NCBI GenBank assembly: GCA_016178015.1
Contig: JACOUB010000059.1
Coordinates: 1-64,000, forward strand
DNA: 64,000 nucleotides
Direction: 5' to 3'
Origin: Methylocystis sp.
GTDB lineage: Bacteria > Pseudomonadota > Alphaproteobacteria > Rhizobiales > Beijerinckiaceae
Positions 23,033 through 31,311 of this stretch are shown here, piece by piece (position 1 is the stretch's first letter; every line of letters starts with the position of its first letter). Both the position numbers and the translations under genes were made by a program. The notes below the pieces were generated by a model. The model was given only the letters and a program-made list of their open reading frames with translations, searched no databases and was not told the origin of the DNA.

Positions 23033-24145
23033 ATGCCCTACGCTCGAACCATCCTTTGCCTGATCGGCGGCATTGTCGGCTTTTTGCCAGCCGCGGCCGG
23101 CGCTGCGGAGCGGGTCTACTTCATCGCCGCCGACGAGGCAGTCTGGGATTTCGCGCCCTCTTATCCGAACAATCCGATCACCGGGGCGCTGTTCACGAAT
23201 GAGGAATTGGTCTTTCTCCGCCAGGCCAAAGACCGGATCGGCAAAAAATACGTGAAAGCCGTCTATCGCGAATACGCCGATGCTTCGTTCGTCACGCTCA
23301 AGCCCAGGGGTCCAGCGGAGGAGAGTCTCGGGATTCTGGGGCCGATCATTCACGCCGAAGTCGGCGACACGATCAAAGTCGTGTTCCGCAACAACACAAG
23401 GCTCCCGGTCGGCATCCACCCGCACGGGGTCTTTTACGACAAAGCCTCCGAGGGGGCGCATTACATGACCGCGGGCGGGCATGGCTCCGAGCCCCCGCCG
23501 GAGAGCGGGGCGCATGTCAAACCGAACGACCAGTACACCTATCGCTGGGAGGTTCCGGAACGGGCCGGACCGGGGCCGTCGGACCCATCCTCGCTCGTCT
23601 GGCTCTATCACGCGCACGATCATGAAGGCGTCGAAGTCTATGCGGGCCTCATCGGCGCCATCGTCGTCACGCGGCGCGGCGAAGCCAATGCGGACGCAAC
23701 GCCCAAGGACGTCGACCGGGAGTTCTTCACGCTGTTCATGATTTTCGACGAGAACCTGAGCCCCTACCTGGACGCCAACATCCAGCGCTTCGCCGGCTCG
23801 CCGAAAATGGTCAAAAAGAAGGACGATGGGTTCAAGGAGAGCAATAAGATGCACTCCATCAACGGCTTGCTATATGGCAATGGCAACGGACTCGACATGC
23901 GCCGCGGCGAGCGCGTCCGCTGGTATTTGATCGGCCTCGGCAACGAGAACGATATTCACACCGCTCATTGGCACGGCAATACGACGCTGCGCCGGGGCGC
24001 GCGGACCGACACGGTTGAACTGTTCCCTGCGACCACCGAGTTCGTCGACATGCGGCCCGACAACGTCGGGACCTGGTTGCTCCACTGTCATGTCACCGAC
24101 CATATGGCTGGCGGCATGATGACGCGCTACCGGGTCACGGAATAG
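23033..24145 (+). CDS. Two-domain multicopper oxidase
   Basis: Secreted multicopper oxidase, 370 aa, with signal peptide (TILCLIGGIVGFLPAAAGA). All four copper motifs are present: HPHG (about 124), HAHDHEG, HTAHWHG, and HCHVTDHMAGGM near the C-terminus, where the Cys joins the trinuclear centre to the type 1 site and the Met is the axial ligand. With only two cupredoxin domains it is shorter than CueO or laccases. The sequence resembles the ceruloplasmin/coagulation-factor-like branch. Likely roles are Cu(I), Fe(II) or Mn(II) oxidation. It is the last gene of the redox run. Confidence 0.9.
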   Translation: MPYARTILCLIGGIVGFLPAAAGAAERVYFIAADEAVWDFAPSYPNNPITGALFTNEELVFLRQAKDRIGKKYVKAVYREYADASFVTLKPRGPAEESLGILGPIIHAEVGDTIKVVFRNNTRLPVGIHPHGVFYDKASEGAHYMTAGGHGSEPPPESGAHVKPNDQYTYRWEVPERAGPGPSDPSSLVWLYHAHDHEGVEVYAGLIGAIVVTRRGEANADATPKDVDREFFTLFMIFDENLSPYLDANIQRFAGSPKMVKKKDDGFKESNKMHSINGLLYGNGNGLDMRRGERVRWYLIGLGNENDIHTAHWHGNTTLRRGARTDTVELFPATTEFVDMRPDNVGTWLLHCHVTDHMAGGMMTRYRVTE

Positions 24146-24500
24146 GCGCCAGCGCCGGATGTCGCAGCGCGACGCCGCTCACGGCGACCGCGCCGGCGTT
24201 GCGCGGTTGCGGTCCGGCCGGCCATTGCGGCGTCTTCCGGCTCGAGCGCGGCGGCGCACAATGGCTGGGCAAGGTTTGGCGCCAATGGACGCCGGTTTTG
24301 CGGAAGACGCTTCAGTGTTAGGAGAGTGTGGGCCGTTCCGGCTGACCAGTCGGAAGCACTCGGCCTGACGTCCCTCTTGAGGCCACTCCCGCTTGCGTTT
24401 CAAAGTCTTCCCATCATCGAGAGATCGCCAGGCGGTCGGCTTTCTGTCTCGCCTCGCCGAGCCGTTCCTGGCGCGGCGGCGCCGCAGGGCGCGGCCGGCT
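24146..24500. other. Gap before lptB
   Basis: 355 bp with no gene I can support. Small frames here have no recognisable similarity. In related genomes lptC and lptA normally stand before lptB; neither is visible here. Confidence 0.4.
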
Positions 24501-25445
24501 ATGAACGACGATTGGTCGGCCGAGCAAATTAACGACGCCTGGAGCGGGCCAGACGTCGAAATCGCCAGCGCCGATGAGGCCCCGTCGGAATTCGCCCATG
24601 AAACGGAGCTGGCGGACCGCCTGCCTGGCGCCAAAGCGCGGATTTTCACGCCGGCGACGTCCAGGCTGGCCGATCCTGTCGCAGGGCTTGCGCAAGCCAG
24701 CGACGGCTCGGAGTTTGCTCACGAGGGGCTGCTGTCGGTCCACAATGTGGCGAAATCCTTCAAGTCGCAACGCGTCGTCGAGGATGTGAGCCTGCATGTG
24801 GCGCGCGGCGAGGCGGTCGGCCTACTCGGGCCTAATGGCGCCGGCAAGACCACCGTCTTCTACATGATCACCGGCCTGTTGAAGCCGGACAAAGGCGTGA
24901 TCGCGCTCGACGGCTACGACGTCACCGGCCTGCCCATGTATCGCCGGGCGCGCCTCGGCATCGGCTATCTGCCTCAAGAAGCGTCGATTTTTCGTGGCTT
25001 GAGCGTCGAGGGCAACATTCGCGCGGTGCTGGAGATCACCCAGCCCGACCGCCGTTTGCGCGAACAGGAGCTCGAGGCTCTGCTCGACGAATTCAAGCTG
25101 GAGCGGCTGCGCCATACCCCGGCGGTCGCGCTGTCGGGCGGCGAGCGGCGCCGCTGCGAGATCGCGCGCGCGCTTGCCGGGCACCCGTCCTTCATGCTGC
25201 TTGACGAACCCTTCGCCGGCATCGATCCCATCGCCGTCGGCGGCATTCAGGATCTCGTGCGCCATCTCAAAGCGCGCGGCATCGGCGTCCTCGTCACCGA
25301 TCACAGCGTGCGCGAAACCCTCGGCCTCACCGATCGCGCCTACATCATCCACGCTGGCCATGTGCTGACCGAAGGCCCGCCTGAGGAAATCGTCGCCAAT
25401 CCCGACGTGCGGCGGATTTATCTCGGCGAAGACTTCCGCATGTAA
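24501..25445 (+). CDS. lptB: LPS export ABC transporter ATP-binding protein
   Basis: LptB, ATPase of the LptB2FGC machine that drives lipopolysaccharide transport. The core is standard: Walker A GLLGPNGAGKTTVFY, Q-loop YLPQEASIFRGLSVE, signature ALSGGERRRCEIARAL, Walker B FMLLDEPFAGIDP, H-loop VTDHSVRETL. The protein has an unusual N-terminal extension of about 75 residues before LLSVHNVAKSF, acidic and poorly conserved. ATG 24501 is a choice; a TTG at 24393 would add 36 Arg-rich residues. The downstream neighbours rpoN, hpf and ptsN are in the usual order. LptA and LptC genes are not adjacent. Confidence 0.92.
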   Translation: MNDDWSAEQINDAWSGPDVEIASADEAPSEFAHETELADRLPGAKARIFTPATSRLADPVAGLAQASDGSEFAHEGLLSVHNVAKSFKSQRVVEDVSLHVARGEAVGLLGPNGAGKTTVFYMITGLLKPDKGVIALDGYDVTGLPMYRRARLGIGYLPQEASIFRGLSVEGNIRAVLEITQPDRRLREQELEALLDEFKLERLRHTPAVALSGGERRRCEIARALAGHPSFMLLDEPFAGIDPIAVGGIQDLVRHLKARGIGVLVTDHSVRETLGLTDRAYIIHAGHVLTEGPPEEIVANPDVRRIYLGEDFRM

Positions 25446-25598
25446 CGGCGCAAGGTAATTAACTTTCGGTCAACCGACTGGGCTGTTCGGGCCTCCAGCG
25501 CCGCAAATTAATCCTGCGCTGACAGACGCTGCGTGCTATAAGCAAGAACTGGGCCGACGGATCGGCCGCGCAGCGTTCCAGTTTCGAGTGGGCGGAAA

Positions 25599-27257
25599 AT
25601 GGCGATTGCCACCAAGCTGATGATGCGGCAGGGCCAGGCCCTGGTCATGACGCCTCAGCTGCTGCTGGCGATCAAGCTTCTGCAATTCTCCAGTCTCGAA
25701 CTTTCTACTTTTTTGCATGAGGAACTCGAACGCAATCCGCTGCTCGAGGCCTCGGACGCAGATTCTGGCCCCGATTTGGCGCAAAATCTCGACGAGGGCG
25801 GCGCCGGCGAGGAGAGTTCCTCTCAGGCGGGGTTCGATGAGCCGCGCGAAGGCGATTGGGCGCAAGAGAGTTTTGCGGTCAATGCCGCGGATCTTGCGGC
25901 CGATCTCGACACCGAGATCGGCAACGCCTTCGAGTCGGACGGGCCGCCCGCCGCCCCGGCGGGACGGGAGCCGGCCGCCGAGGAAGCGGGTCTGTCGGCG
26001 ACCGCTTGGACCGGGGCGGTCGGCGGCGGCGGCGATGGCGAGGCGCCCAATCTCGAGGCCTATGTCGCGGCGCAACCGAGCCTTAAAGATCATCTGGTCG
26101 AGCAGTTGGCGCTGGCCTATCCCGATTTGCGCGATCGCATCATCGGTCAGGCGATTATCGACGGCATCGACGAAGCTGGCTATCTGCGCGACGATCTCGG
26201 CGAGATCGCGGCGCGCCTGGGCGCCGACCCGAATCATGTCGGCGCCGTGTTGGCGACCATTCAGACCTTCGACCCTTCCGGCGTCGGCGCGCGTGATCTG
26301 GCGGAATGTCTGGCCATCCAGTTGCGCGAGCGCGACCGTTTCGATCCGGCCATGCAGATTTTTGTCGCGCATCTATCGCTTCTGGCCAAGCGCGATTTGG
26401 CCGCCTTGGCCCGTCTGTGCGGCGTCGACGAGGAGGACGTCATCGACATGGCCGCCGAGGTGAGGCGGCTCGATCCCAAGCCCGGTCGGGCCTTCGGCGG
26501 CGCGCCTATCCAGCCGCTGATCGCCGATGTGATCGTGCGGCCGGCCGGCGACGGCGCCTGGCTCGTCGAACTCAATTCCGACGCATTGCCGCGCGTGCTG
26601 GTCAATCATTCCTATGCGACGCGCGTCAGCGCCGGCGCGACGCGCGACGAGGACAAGAGCTTCATCACGACATGCCTGCAGAAAGCCAATTGGTTGACCA
26701 AGAGCCTCGAACAGCGTTCGCGCACCATTCTGAAGGTGGCGTCCGAGATCGTGCGCCAGCAGGACGCTTTCCTGGCCAAGGGCGTTGAACATCTGCGCCC
26801 GCTCAATCTGCGGACGATCGCCGACGCGACCGCCATGCACGAATCGACGGTTTCGCGGGCCACCTCCAACAAGTACATGATGACGCCGCGCGGCATATAT
26901 GAACTCAAATATTTCTTCTCCGCTTCGATCGCCGCGACCACCGGCGCCGAGAGCCATTCGGCCGAGGCGGTGCGCTTCAAGATCAAGCAGATGATCGACA
27001 ACGAGAGCCCCAACGACGTTTTGTCCGACGACGCCATCGTCGCGCGCCTTAAGGCTGTGGATATCGACATCGCGCGCCGCACCGTGGCCAAATATCGCGG
27101 CAGCCTGCGTATTCCGTCATCAGTCGATCGACGCCGGGAAAAACAAGGCATGATGCGCGAAAGCGCCCGTCGGCCGGAAGCGTTCGCCACGCATGGTCGA
27201 ATAGGGCGTCTTGCTGTCCCGGCAACGCCCATTGACTTCCCGGGCGGACGCTCTTAG
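25599..27257 (+). CDS. rpoN: RNA polymerase sigma-54 factor
   Basis: Sigma-54, 552 aa. Region I is the Gln/Leu-rich QALVMTPQLLLAIKLLQFSS with HEELERNPLLE. An acidic region II with many Ala/Gly follows (about 50-160). The core-binding domain and the HTH (TIADATAMHESTVSRATSNK) follow, and the C-terminal RpoN box reads ARRTVAKYRGSLRIPSS. After the box there is an extra tail of about 45 residues (REKQGMMRESARRPEAFA...) that many homologues lack. It directs nitrogen and other activator-dependent promoters. Confidence 0.95.
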   Translation: MAIATKLMMRQGQALVMTPQLLLAIKLLQFSSLELSTFLHEELERNPLLEASDADSGPDLAQNLDEGGAGEESSSQAGFDEPREGDWAQESFAVNAADLAADLDTEIGNAFESDGPPAAPAGREPAAEEAGLSATAWTGAVGGGGDGEAPNLEAYVAAQPSLKDHLVEQLALAYPDLRDRIIGQAIIDGIDEAGYLRDDLGEIAARLGADPNHVGAVLATIQTFDPSGVGARDLAECLAIQLRERDRFDPAMQIFVAHLSLLAKRDLAALARLCGVDEEDVIDMAAEVRRLDPKPGRAFGGAPIQPLIADVIVRPAGDGAWLVELNSDALPRVLVNHSYATRVSAGATRDEDKSFITTCLQKANWLTKSLEQRSRTILKVASEIVRQQDAFLAKGVEHLRPLNLRTIADATAMHESTVSRATSNKYMMTPRGIYELKYFFSASIAATTGAESHSAEAVRFKIKQMIDNESPNDVLSDDAIVARLKAVDIDIARRTVAKYRGSLRIPSSVDRRREKQGMMRESARRPEAFATHGRIGRLAVPATPIDFPGGRS

Positions 27258-27360
27258 ACCCTTCACCGCTTCGGCGATCGCGCCAACATCAAGAGGTCAA
27301 AAAAGGCATTCGGACAGCTGATTGGTTCCCTGCGCTCTGGTCGAACGAAGCGGAGAAAGC

Positions 27361-27933
27361 ATGTCTTTGCGGGTTTCCGGCAAGAACATCAGCATCGGCG
27401 AGGCGTTGCGAGTCCATGTGACGGATCGATTGCGGGCCGCCACGGCGAAATATTTCGACGGCGGCGCCAGCGGTCACGTGACCATCGCGCCGGAAGGTTC
27501 GGGCTTTCGCGCCGACTGCAGCCTGCATCTGACCTCGGGCGCCGTTCTGCAAGCCGATGGACGCGCTCAGGAGCCTTACGCCTGTTTCGATCAGGCCGCC
27601 GACCGCATCGAGAAACGGCTGCGCCGCTATAAGAGCCGGTTGAAGAATCATCACGGCGCCGGTCATGACGCCAACGGCGAGGTTGTCGCAAGCTATGTTC
27701 TGCAGGCGCCCGATCAGGAAAAAGAGGCCCCGCACGAGGAGTTCAGCCCTGTCGTGATTGCCGAATCGACGGCGCGGCTGCCCCGCTTGTCCGTGTCGGC
27801 GGCGGTTCTCGAGTTGGATCTTACGGGAGCGCCGATCGTCGTGTTTCGTCACGCCAATTCGGGACGCGTGAATGTCGTTTATCGCCGCGGCGACGAGAAC
27901 ATCGGCTGGATCGATGCGCCCGACGGCAAATAA
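27361..27933 (+). CDS. hpf: Long-form ribosome hibernation promoting factor
   Basis: HPF, 190 aa, dimerises 70S ribosomes in stationary phase. The N-terminal S30AE domain starts LRVSGKNISIGEALRVHVTD and includes DQAADRIEKRLRRYKSRLK; the C-terminal dimerisation domain ends APIVVFRHANSGRVNVVYRR. ATG 27361 has GGAG upstream; a longer reading from 27322 lacks support. It stands between rpoN and ptsN as in many proteobacteria. Confidence 0.92.
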   Translation: MSLRVSGKNISIGEALRVHVTDRLRAATAKYFDGGASGHVTIAPEGSGFRADCSLHLTSGAVLQADGRAQEPYACFDQAADRIEKRLRRYKSRLKNHHGAGHDANGEVVASYVLQAPDQEKEAPHEEFSPVVIAESTARLPRLSVSAAVLELDLTGAPIVVFRHANSGRVNVVYRRGDENIGWIDAPDGK

Positions 27934-28173
27934 TGGGCAAATAGGGGATGACGCGGCGCATGGATCGCCGCCTCTTTTAAGGGCGTCGTTTCGGCATATA
28001 TCTTGCTTTAGCGAGTGACTACGTCAGCGGTTCGGGCGTGAAGGGGTTCGAGGGGGTGATGGCGTGCTGAGACATTGCGCGCGCTGAATGCGTAATGCGT
28101 GGTTTGAGGATCAAGCGGAGGGGTGCGCGGGTCGCGACCCTTAAGAACAAGTCGGCAACGGGATCGGCGGCAA

Positions 28174-28638
28174 ATGCGGCTCATGGATCTGCTTACACCG
28201 GAAGCTATTCTACCCTCGCTCAAGGTAAATTCGAAAAAGCAGGCGCTTCAGGAGCTGAGCGAAAAGGCGGCTGAAATTTCGGGCCTGCCGGCGCGCCAGA
28301 TTTTCGATGCGCTGTTGCAGCGGGAACGGCTCGGCGCCACCGGCATCGGCGACGGCATCGCCATCCCCCATGGCAAGCTGAGCAATGTCAAGCGGATTTT
28401 CGGGATTTTTGCCCGGCTGGAGCGTCCGATCGACTTCGAGGCGCTCGATGGCGCGCCCGTCGATCTGATCTTCTTGCTGATCACGCCGGAAGCCTCCGGC
28501 GCCGATCATCTCAAGGCCTTAGCCTGTGTCGCGCGGATGCTGAGAGAGCCTGCGACAGCCGCCACCTTGCGCACAACGCGCGATCCCGCGGCTCTTTATT
28601 CGCTGGTCGCGCACGCGTCAAAACCCTATGCGGCCTGA
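28174..28638 (+). CDS. ptsN: Nitrogen-regulatory PTS IIA protein
   Basis: EIIA-Ntr, 154 aa. The phospho-acceptor His is in GDGIAIPHGKLSNVKR (about 66), followed by PVDLIFLLITPEASGADHLK and the C-terminal LREPATAATLRTTRDPAALY. It accepts phosphate from NPr/EI-Ntr and tunes potassium, nitrogen and stress responses. ATG 28174 (MRLMDLLTPEAIL) fits the family; an upstream reading adds Arg-rich residues. A gap of 240 bp separates it from hpf, so it may have its own promoter. Confidence 0.92.
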   Translation: MRLMDLLTPEAILPSLKVNSKKQALQELSEKAAEISGLPARQIFDALLQRERLGATGIGDGIAIPHGKLSNVKRIFGIFARLERPIDFEALDGAPVDLIFLLITPEASGADHLKALACVARMLREPATAATLRTTRDPAALYSLVAHASKPYAA

Positions 28639-28689
28639 CCTTCGTCAGACCACGCGCCGCTGCGCCGCCTTTGCCATTTTGGCCTGGAT

Positions 28690-28716
28690 GGCTGCCGGTT
28701 GCTCCAACCGGCAGCC
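28690..28716. terminator. Bidirectional hairpin between ptsN and KGG gene
   Basis: Perfect 11-bp stem (GGCTGCCGGTT/AACCGGCAGCC) with a five-base loop, placed between two convergent genes. There is no long U tract on either side, so termination strength is uncertain. Confidence 0.6.
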
Positions 28717-28719
28717 AAC

Positions 28720-28998
28720 TCATTCCGCGGCCGTGCGCGGCTTGTGCACGCCGCTGTGAGATGCGTGGCCGCCTTTGCGGCCGGCTTCCGACGCCAGCGT
28801 GTGGTTGCGCGAAAAGCTGCGTTTTTCGGGGTTGACGCTTTGCCCGCCCTTGCGGCCGGCTTTCGCCGCCAATTCTGGATTTTGCGAGAAGCTGCGTTTC
28901 TCGTCGGGGACGCTCTGGCCCCCTTTCTTGGCGATCAACCGCTGCTTCTCCGGGTCCATCGAAGCAAAGCCTCGGTTTGATTTCTTCATCTTTTGCAT
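28720..28998 (-). CDS. KGG-repeat general stress protein (YciG-like)
   Basis: Small hydrophilic protein, 92 aa, built from repeated KGG modules: MDPEKQRLIAKKGGQSVPDE, NPELAAKAGRKGGQSVNPEK and NHTLASEAGRKGGHASHSG. Such con-10/YciG-like proteins are induced by starvation, desiccation or heat and are classical targets of the alphaproteobacterial general stress sigma factor. ATG 28998 follows GGGAGAGG. An EcfG-like promoter lies 40-64 bp upstream. Confidence 0.9.
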   Translation of the reverse strand: MQKMKKSNRGFASMDPEKQRLIAKKGGQSVPDEKRSFSQNPELAAKAGRKGGQSVNPEKRSFSRNHTLASEAGRKGGHASHSGVHKPRTAAE

Positions 28999-29037
28999 GG
29001 AAGTGGCCTCTCCCTGGTCTTCCCCCCTCTGTTAGAC

Positions 29038-29062
29038 AACGCCTTTGCCAAGATAAAGTTGC
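29038..29062 (-). promoter_or_regulatory. Candidate EcfG promoter of the KGG stress gene
   Basis: On the minus strand GCAAC-N16-CGTT matches the EcfG consensus GGAAC-N16/17-CGTT at eight of nine positions. The -10 element lies 40 bp before the start codon. Confidence 0.65.
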
Positions 29063-29145
29063 GGCCCAACCGCAATATTCGTTGAAGTTTTTTCTTATTT
29101 GCGCGATCGAGGGGTCTCGCGCAACCTTAAACGCGGCCCTTCGGC

Positions 29146-29207
29146 CCTTGGATTGCCTCGCCTTCGGCTCACAATCCCCTTGGATTGCCTCGCCTTCGGC
29201 TCACAAT
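29146..29207. repeat. Tandem 30-bp repeat, two copies
   Basis: Two identical 30-bp units beginning ccttggattgcctcg and ending ggctcacaat occupy 29146-29175 and 29178-29207, a 32-bp period. They lie between the KGG gene and phyR. It may be a recent slippage duplication of an intergenic repeat. Confidence 0.85.
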
Positions 29208-29253
29208 GACGAGCGCCGCCGCTAGGAGAACGCGTTCGGGCGCAAAATCCGGT

Positions 29254-30075
29254 TCAGGCGTTGAGCCCGGCGCTTTTCACAGTCTTGCGGCGCGAGCGCC
29301 GGTCAAAGAACAGAGCTTGGCTGATGACGGCTTTGAGGCTTTCTACGCTGAACGGCTTGGCGACCAGAAAAGCCGGCTCCGGCGGTTCGCCGGTCAAGAA
29401 CCGTTCCGGATAGGCGGTGACGAAAATAACCGGCACCGATAAAGCTCCGAGGATTTCATTGACCGCGGCGAGGCCGGAACTTCCGTCGGCGAGCTGGATG
29501 TCGGCGAGGATCAGGCCCGGTTGCGTCCCTTCGATAGCGGCGACGGCCTCTTTGCGCGTGCGCGCCACCGCCACCACGCGGTGTCCCAGTTCCTCGACGA
29601 GGCTGCGCAAGTCGAAGGCGATCAGCGGCTCGTCCTCGATGATGAGCACGTCGGTCGCGAGCTGGCCCGCGATCTCGCTGCTCGCCGCATCGATGAGGGC
29701 GCTGGCCTTGCTTTCGGCCACCTCCAGCGTGCGGGCGATCTCGCCCAGGTCGAAGCCCTCAAGGCCCTTCAGCAGAAAAGCGATGCGCGGGCGCAGCGAA
29801 ATGGCGTCGAGATTGCGGCGCGCGCCGGCTTCATCGGGAGAAAAGCCGGAATGGTCGGTGTGCGCGTTGATGGGAGTCGAGGTCCACACCTTGAGAAACA
29901 GCTTGTAGAGAGTCACCCGCAAATCCCGGTCTGCCGCAACGCAGCTCGGATCGGCGACGATGGTCTCCAACGTCGCGAGGACATAGGCGTCCCCGCCTTC
30001 GCGGTTGCCGGTGAGAGCGCGAGAAAAGCGTCTCAGATAAGGAACGTGCGCGGAAATTGCCTGTGAGATAGACAT
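29254..30075 (-). CDS. phyR: General stress response anti-anti-sigma regulator
   Basis: PhyR, 273 aa: an N-terminal sigma-like domain (ISAHVPYLRRFSRALTGNRE to SSEIAGQLA) and a C-terminal receiver with the phosphorylation Asp in GLILADIQLADGSSG and the switch region VIFVTAYPERFLTGE. When phosphorylated it binds NepR and frees EcfG. ATG 30075 (MSISQAISAHVPYLR) is the family start. It is divergent from nepR-ecfG, the standard GSR locus arrangement. Confidence 0.95.
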   Translation of the reverse strand: MSISQAISAHVPYLRRFSRALTGNREGGDAYVLATLETIVADPSCVAADRDLRVTLYKLFLKVWTSTPINAHTDHSGFSPDEAGARRNLDAISLRPRIAFLLKGLEGFDLGEIARTLEVAESKASALIDAASSEIAGQLATDVLIIEDEPLIAFDLRSLVEELGHRVVAVARTRKEAVAAIEGTQPGLILADIQLADGSSGLAAVNEILGALSVPVIFVTAYPERFLTGEPPEPAFLVAKPFSVESLKAVISQALFFDRRSRRKTVKSAGLNA

Positions 30076-30157
30076 CAGTCGCCCTTCAGCTTGCGCCCGC
30101 AACCCTGCCGCTGGGTGTTTCCAAATGACACATGCGTCAAATCGTCACCTTTTTTTT

Positions 30158-30182
30158 GGAACTAATTGAGAAAATAAACATT
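30158..30182 (+). promoter_or_regulatory. Candidate EcfG promoter of nepR-ecfG
   Basis: GGAAC at 30158-30162, a 16-base spacer and CATT at 30179-30182 match the EcfG consensus except one -10 base. This fits the known autoregulation of nepR-ecfG operons. Confidence 0.6.
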
Positions 30183-30267
30183 GTCCAATCGTCCTCGCAA
30201 CGGAGTATAGCGCGGCCGCAGTTATTCGCTAGTGGAATAATCCGAAAACGATTCTTGAGAGGGCCCG

Positions 30268-30636
30268 ATGGCGCACAGCAGCCGCAAGAACATCGCCGCC
30301 AACCCGAAAATGTCGACAAGTCAAGGAGATACGGACGAGATGGCAAAGCAGCAGGCGGGCGGAGATGGCGCTGTTCTGAGAGTGGGGGAGTGGTTGGGTT
30401 GGCCGCATGCAAGCATGACCGGAAAATCCGAACCATCGGCGGCGCGGCGCGGGAGCGTCAACCGGAAAGGGGAGCGGTCGACTGAAATCGGGGACCAGAT
30501 CGGCAAGCAACTGCGCGACATATACGAGGACGTGCTCGGTCAGCCGGTTCCGGATCGGTTTATCGAACTCTTGAACAGGCTGGAAAGGGACACGATATCA
30601 CCTGTGGCGAGTGTAGGAGCGCCCGGGGAGCGATAG
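30268..30636 (+). CDS. nepR: NepR anti-sigma factor
   Basis: Anti-sigma factor for EcfG. The conserved helices are EIGDQIGKQLRDIYEDVLGQ and PVPDRFIELLNRLE in the last 50 residues. Reading from ATG 30268 gives 122 aa, about twice the usual NepR length; an ATG at 30415 would give a more typical 73 aa. Its TAG overlaps the GTG of ecfG by one base, so the two are tightly coupled. In the unstressed cell it sequesters EcfG; PhyR-P displaces it. Confidence 0.88.
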   Translation: MAHSSRKNIAANPKMSTSQGDTDEMAKQQAGGDGAVLRVGEWLGWPHASMTGKSEPSAARRGSVNRKGERSTEIGDQIGKQLRDIYEDVLGQPVPDRFIELLNRLERDTISPVASVGAPGER

Positions 30637-31214
30637 TGACCACAGCGGAGGCGGCGAAAACCGGCGGCAGAGGATTGAAAGCCGACCTGGTGTCGGCGAT
30701 ACCGAATTTGCGCGCCTTTGCCGTTTCGCTGTCCGGCAACGCCGACCGGGCCGACGATCTCGTGCAGGAGACGTTGGTGAAGGCCTGCAGCAGCCTCTCC
30801 TCGTTCGCCGAGGGCACCAATCTGACGGCGTGGCTGTTCACGATCCTGCGCAATATCTATTACAGCGAATATCGAAAGAGGCGGCGGGAAACGGCGGACC
30901 CGGACGGAGCGATCGCCGCGCGGCTGATCTCGCTGCCCGCGCAGAACGCCCACATGGATTTTCTGGATTTCCGCTCGGCGTTGCAGAAATTGCCGCTCGA
31001 TCAGCGCGAGGCGCTCATCCTGGTCGCCGCCTCGGGTCTCTCTTACGAAGAAGCCGCGGCGATCTGCGGATGCGCCCCCGGCACCATGAAGAGCCGAGTC
31101 AATCGCGCGCGCAACCGTCTCGCCGACGTGCTTGCCCGCGCGGAGGGATCAGACCCGGGAAAAGCCTACCCCCCGGTCGAACATTCCGTTCTGACGCGCG
31201 CCGGGAACGATTGA
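30636..31214 (+). CDS. ecfG: General stress ECF sigma factor
   Basis: EcfG, 192 aa. Region 2: SAIPNLRAFAVSLSGNADRA with DDLVQETLVKACSS and WLFTILRNIYYSEYRKRRRE; region 4: LPLDQREALILVAASGLSYE with CGCAPGTMKSRVNRARNRL. GTG 30636 overlaps the nepR stop. It transcribes GGAAC-N16/17-CGTT promoters. Likely targets in this window are itself, the KGG gene, csbD and the DUF3175 gene. Confidence 0.94.
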   Translation: MTTAEAAKTGGRGLKADLVSAIPNLRAFAVSLSGNADRADDLVQETLVKACSSLSSFAEGTNLTAWLFTILRNIYYSEYRKRRRETADPDGAIAARLISLPAQNAHMDFLDFRSALQKLPLDQREALILVAASGLSYEEAAAICGCAPGTMKSRVNRARNRLADVLARAEGSDPGKAYPPVEHSVLTRAGND

Positions 31215-31238
31215 ACCCTGCTTAAAAATGTTGGAGTA

Positions 31239-31289
31239 GGGAGTAGCGAATAGCGAGTAGAAAAAATCTATTCGCCATTCGCTACTCCC
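31239..31289. repeat. Hairpin repeat (agtagcgaatagcgag family), copy 1
   Basis: Arms 31239-31260 and 31268-31289 pair over 20 of 22 bases around a seven-base A-rich loop. A related copy lies before cobT. The hairpin ends 23 bp before the fumC ATG and could serve as terminator for ecfG. Confidence 0.85.
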
Positions 31290-31311
31290 TATTCGCTATT
31301 TGCGTGGCCTG

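Noticed and set aside
24159-24368. Short frame before lptB as a possible lptA or lptC remnant
   Set aside because: No motif or signal peptide supports it; composition resembles random GC-rich translation.
30103-30157. Possible EcfG promoter for phyR (GGAAAC on the minus strand)
   Set aside because: The -35 has an extra A and no CGTT lies at 16-17 bases; not reported as a feature.
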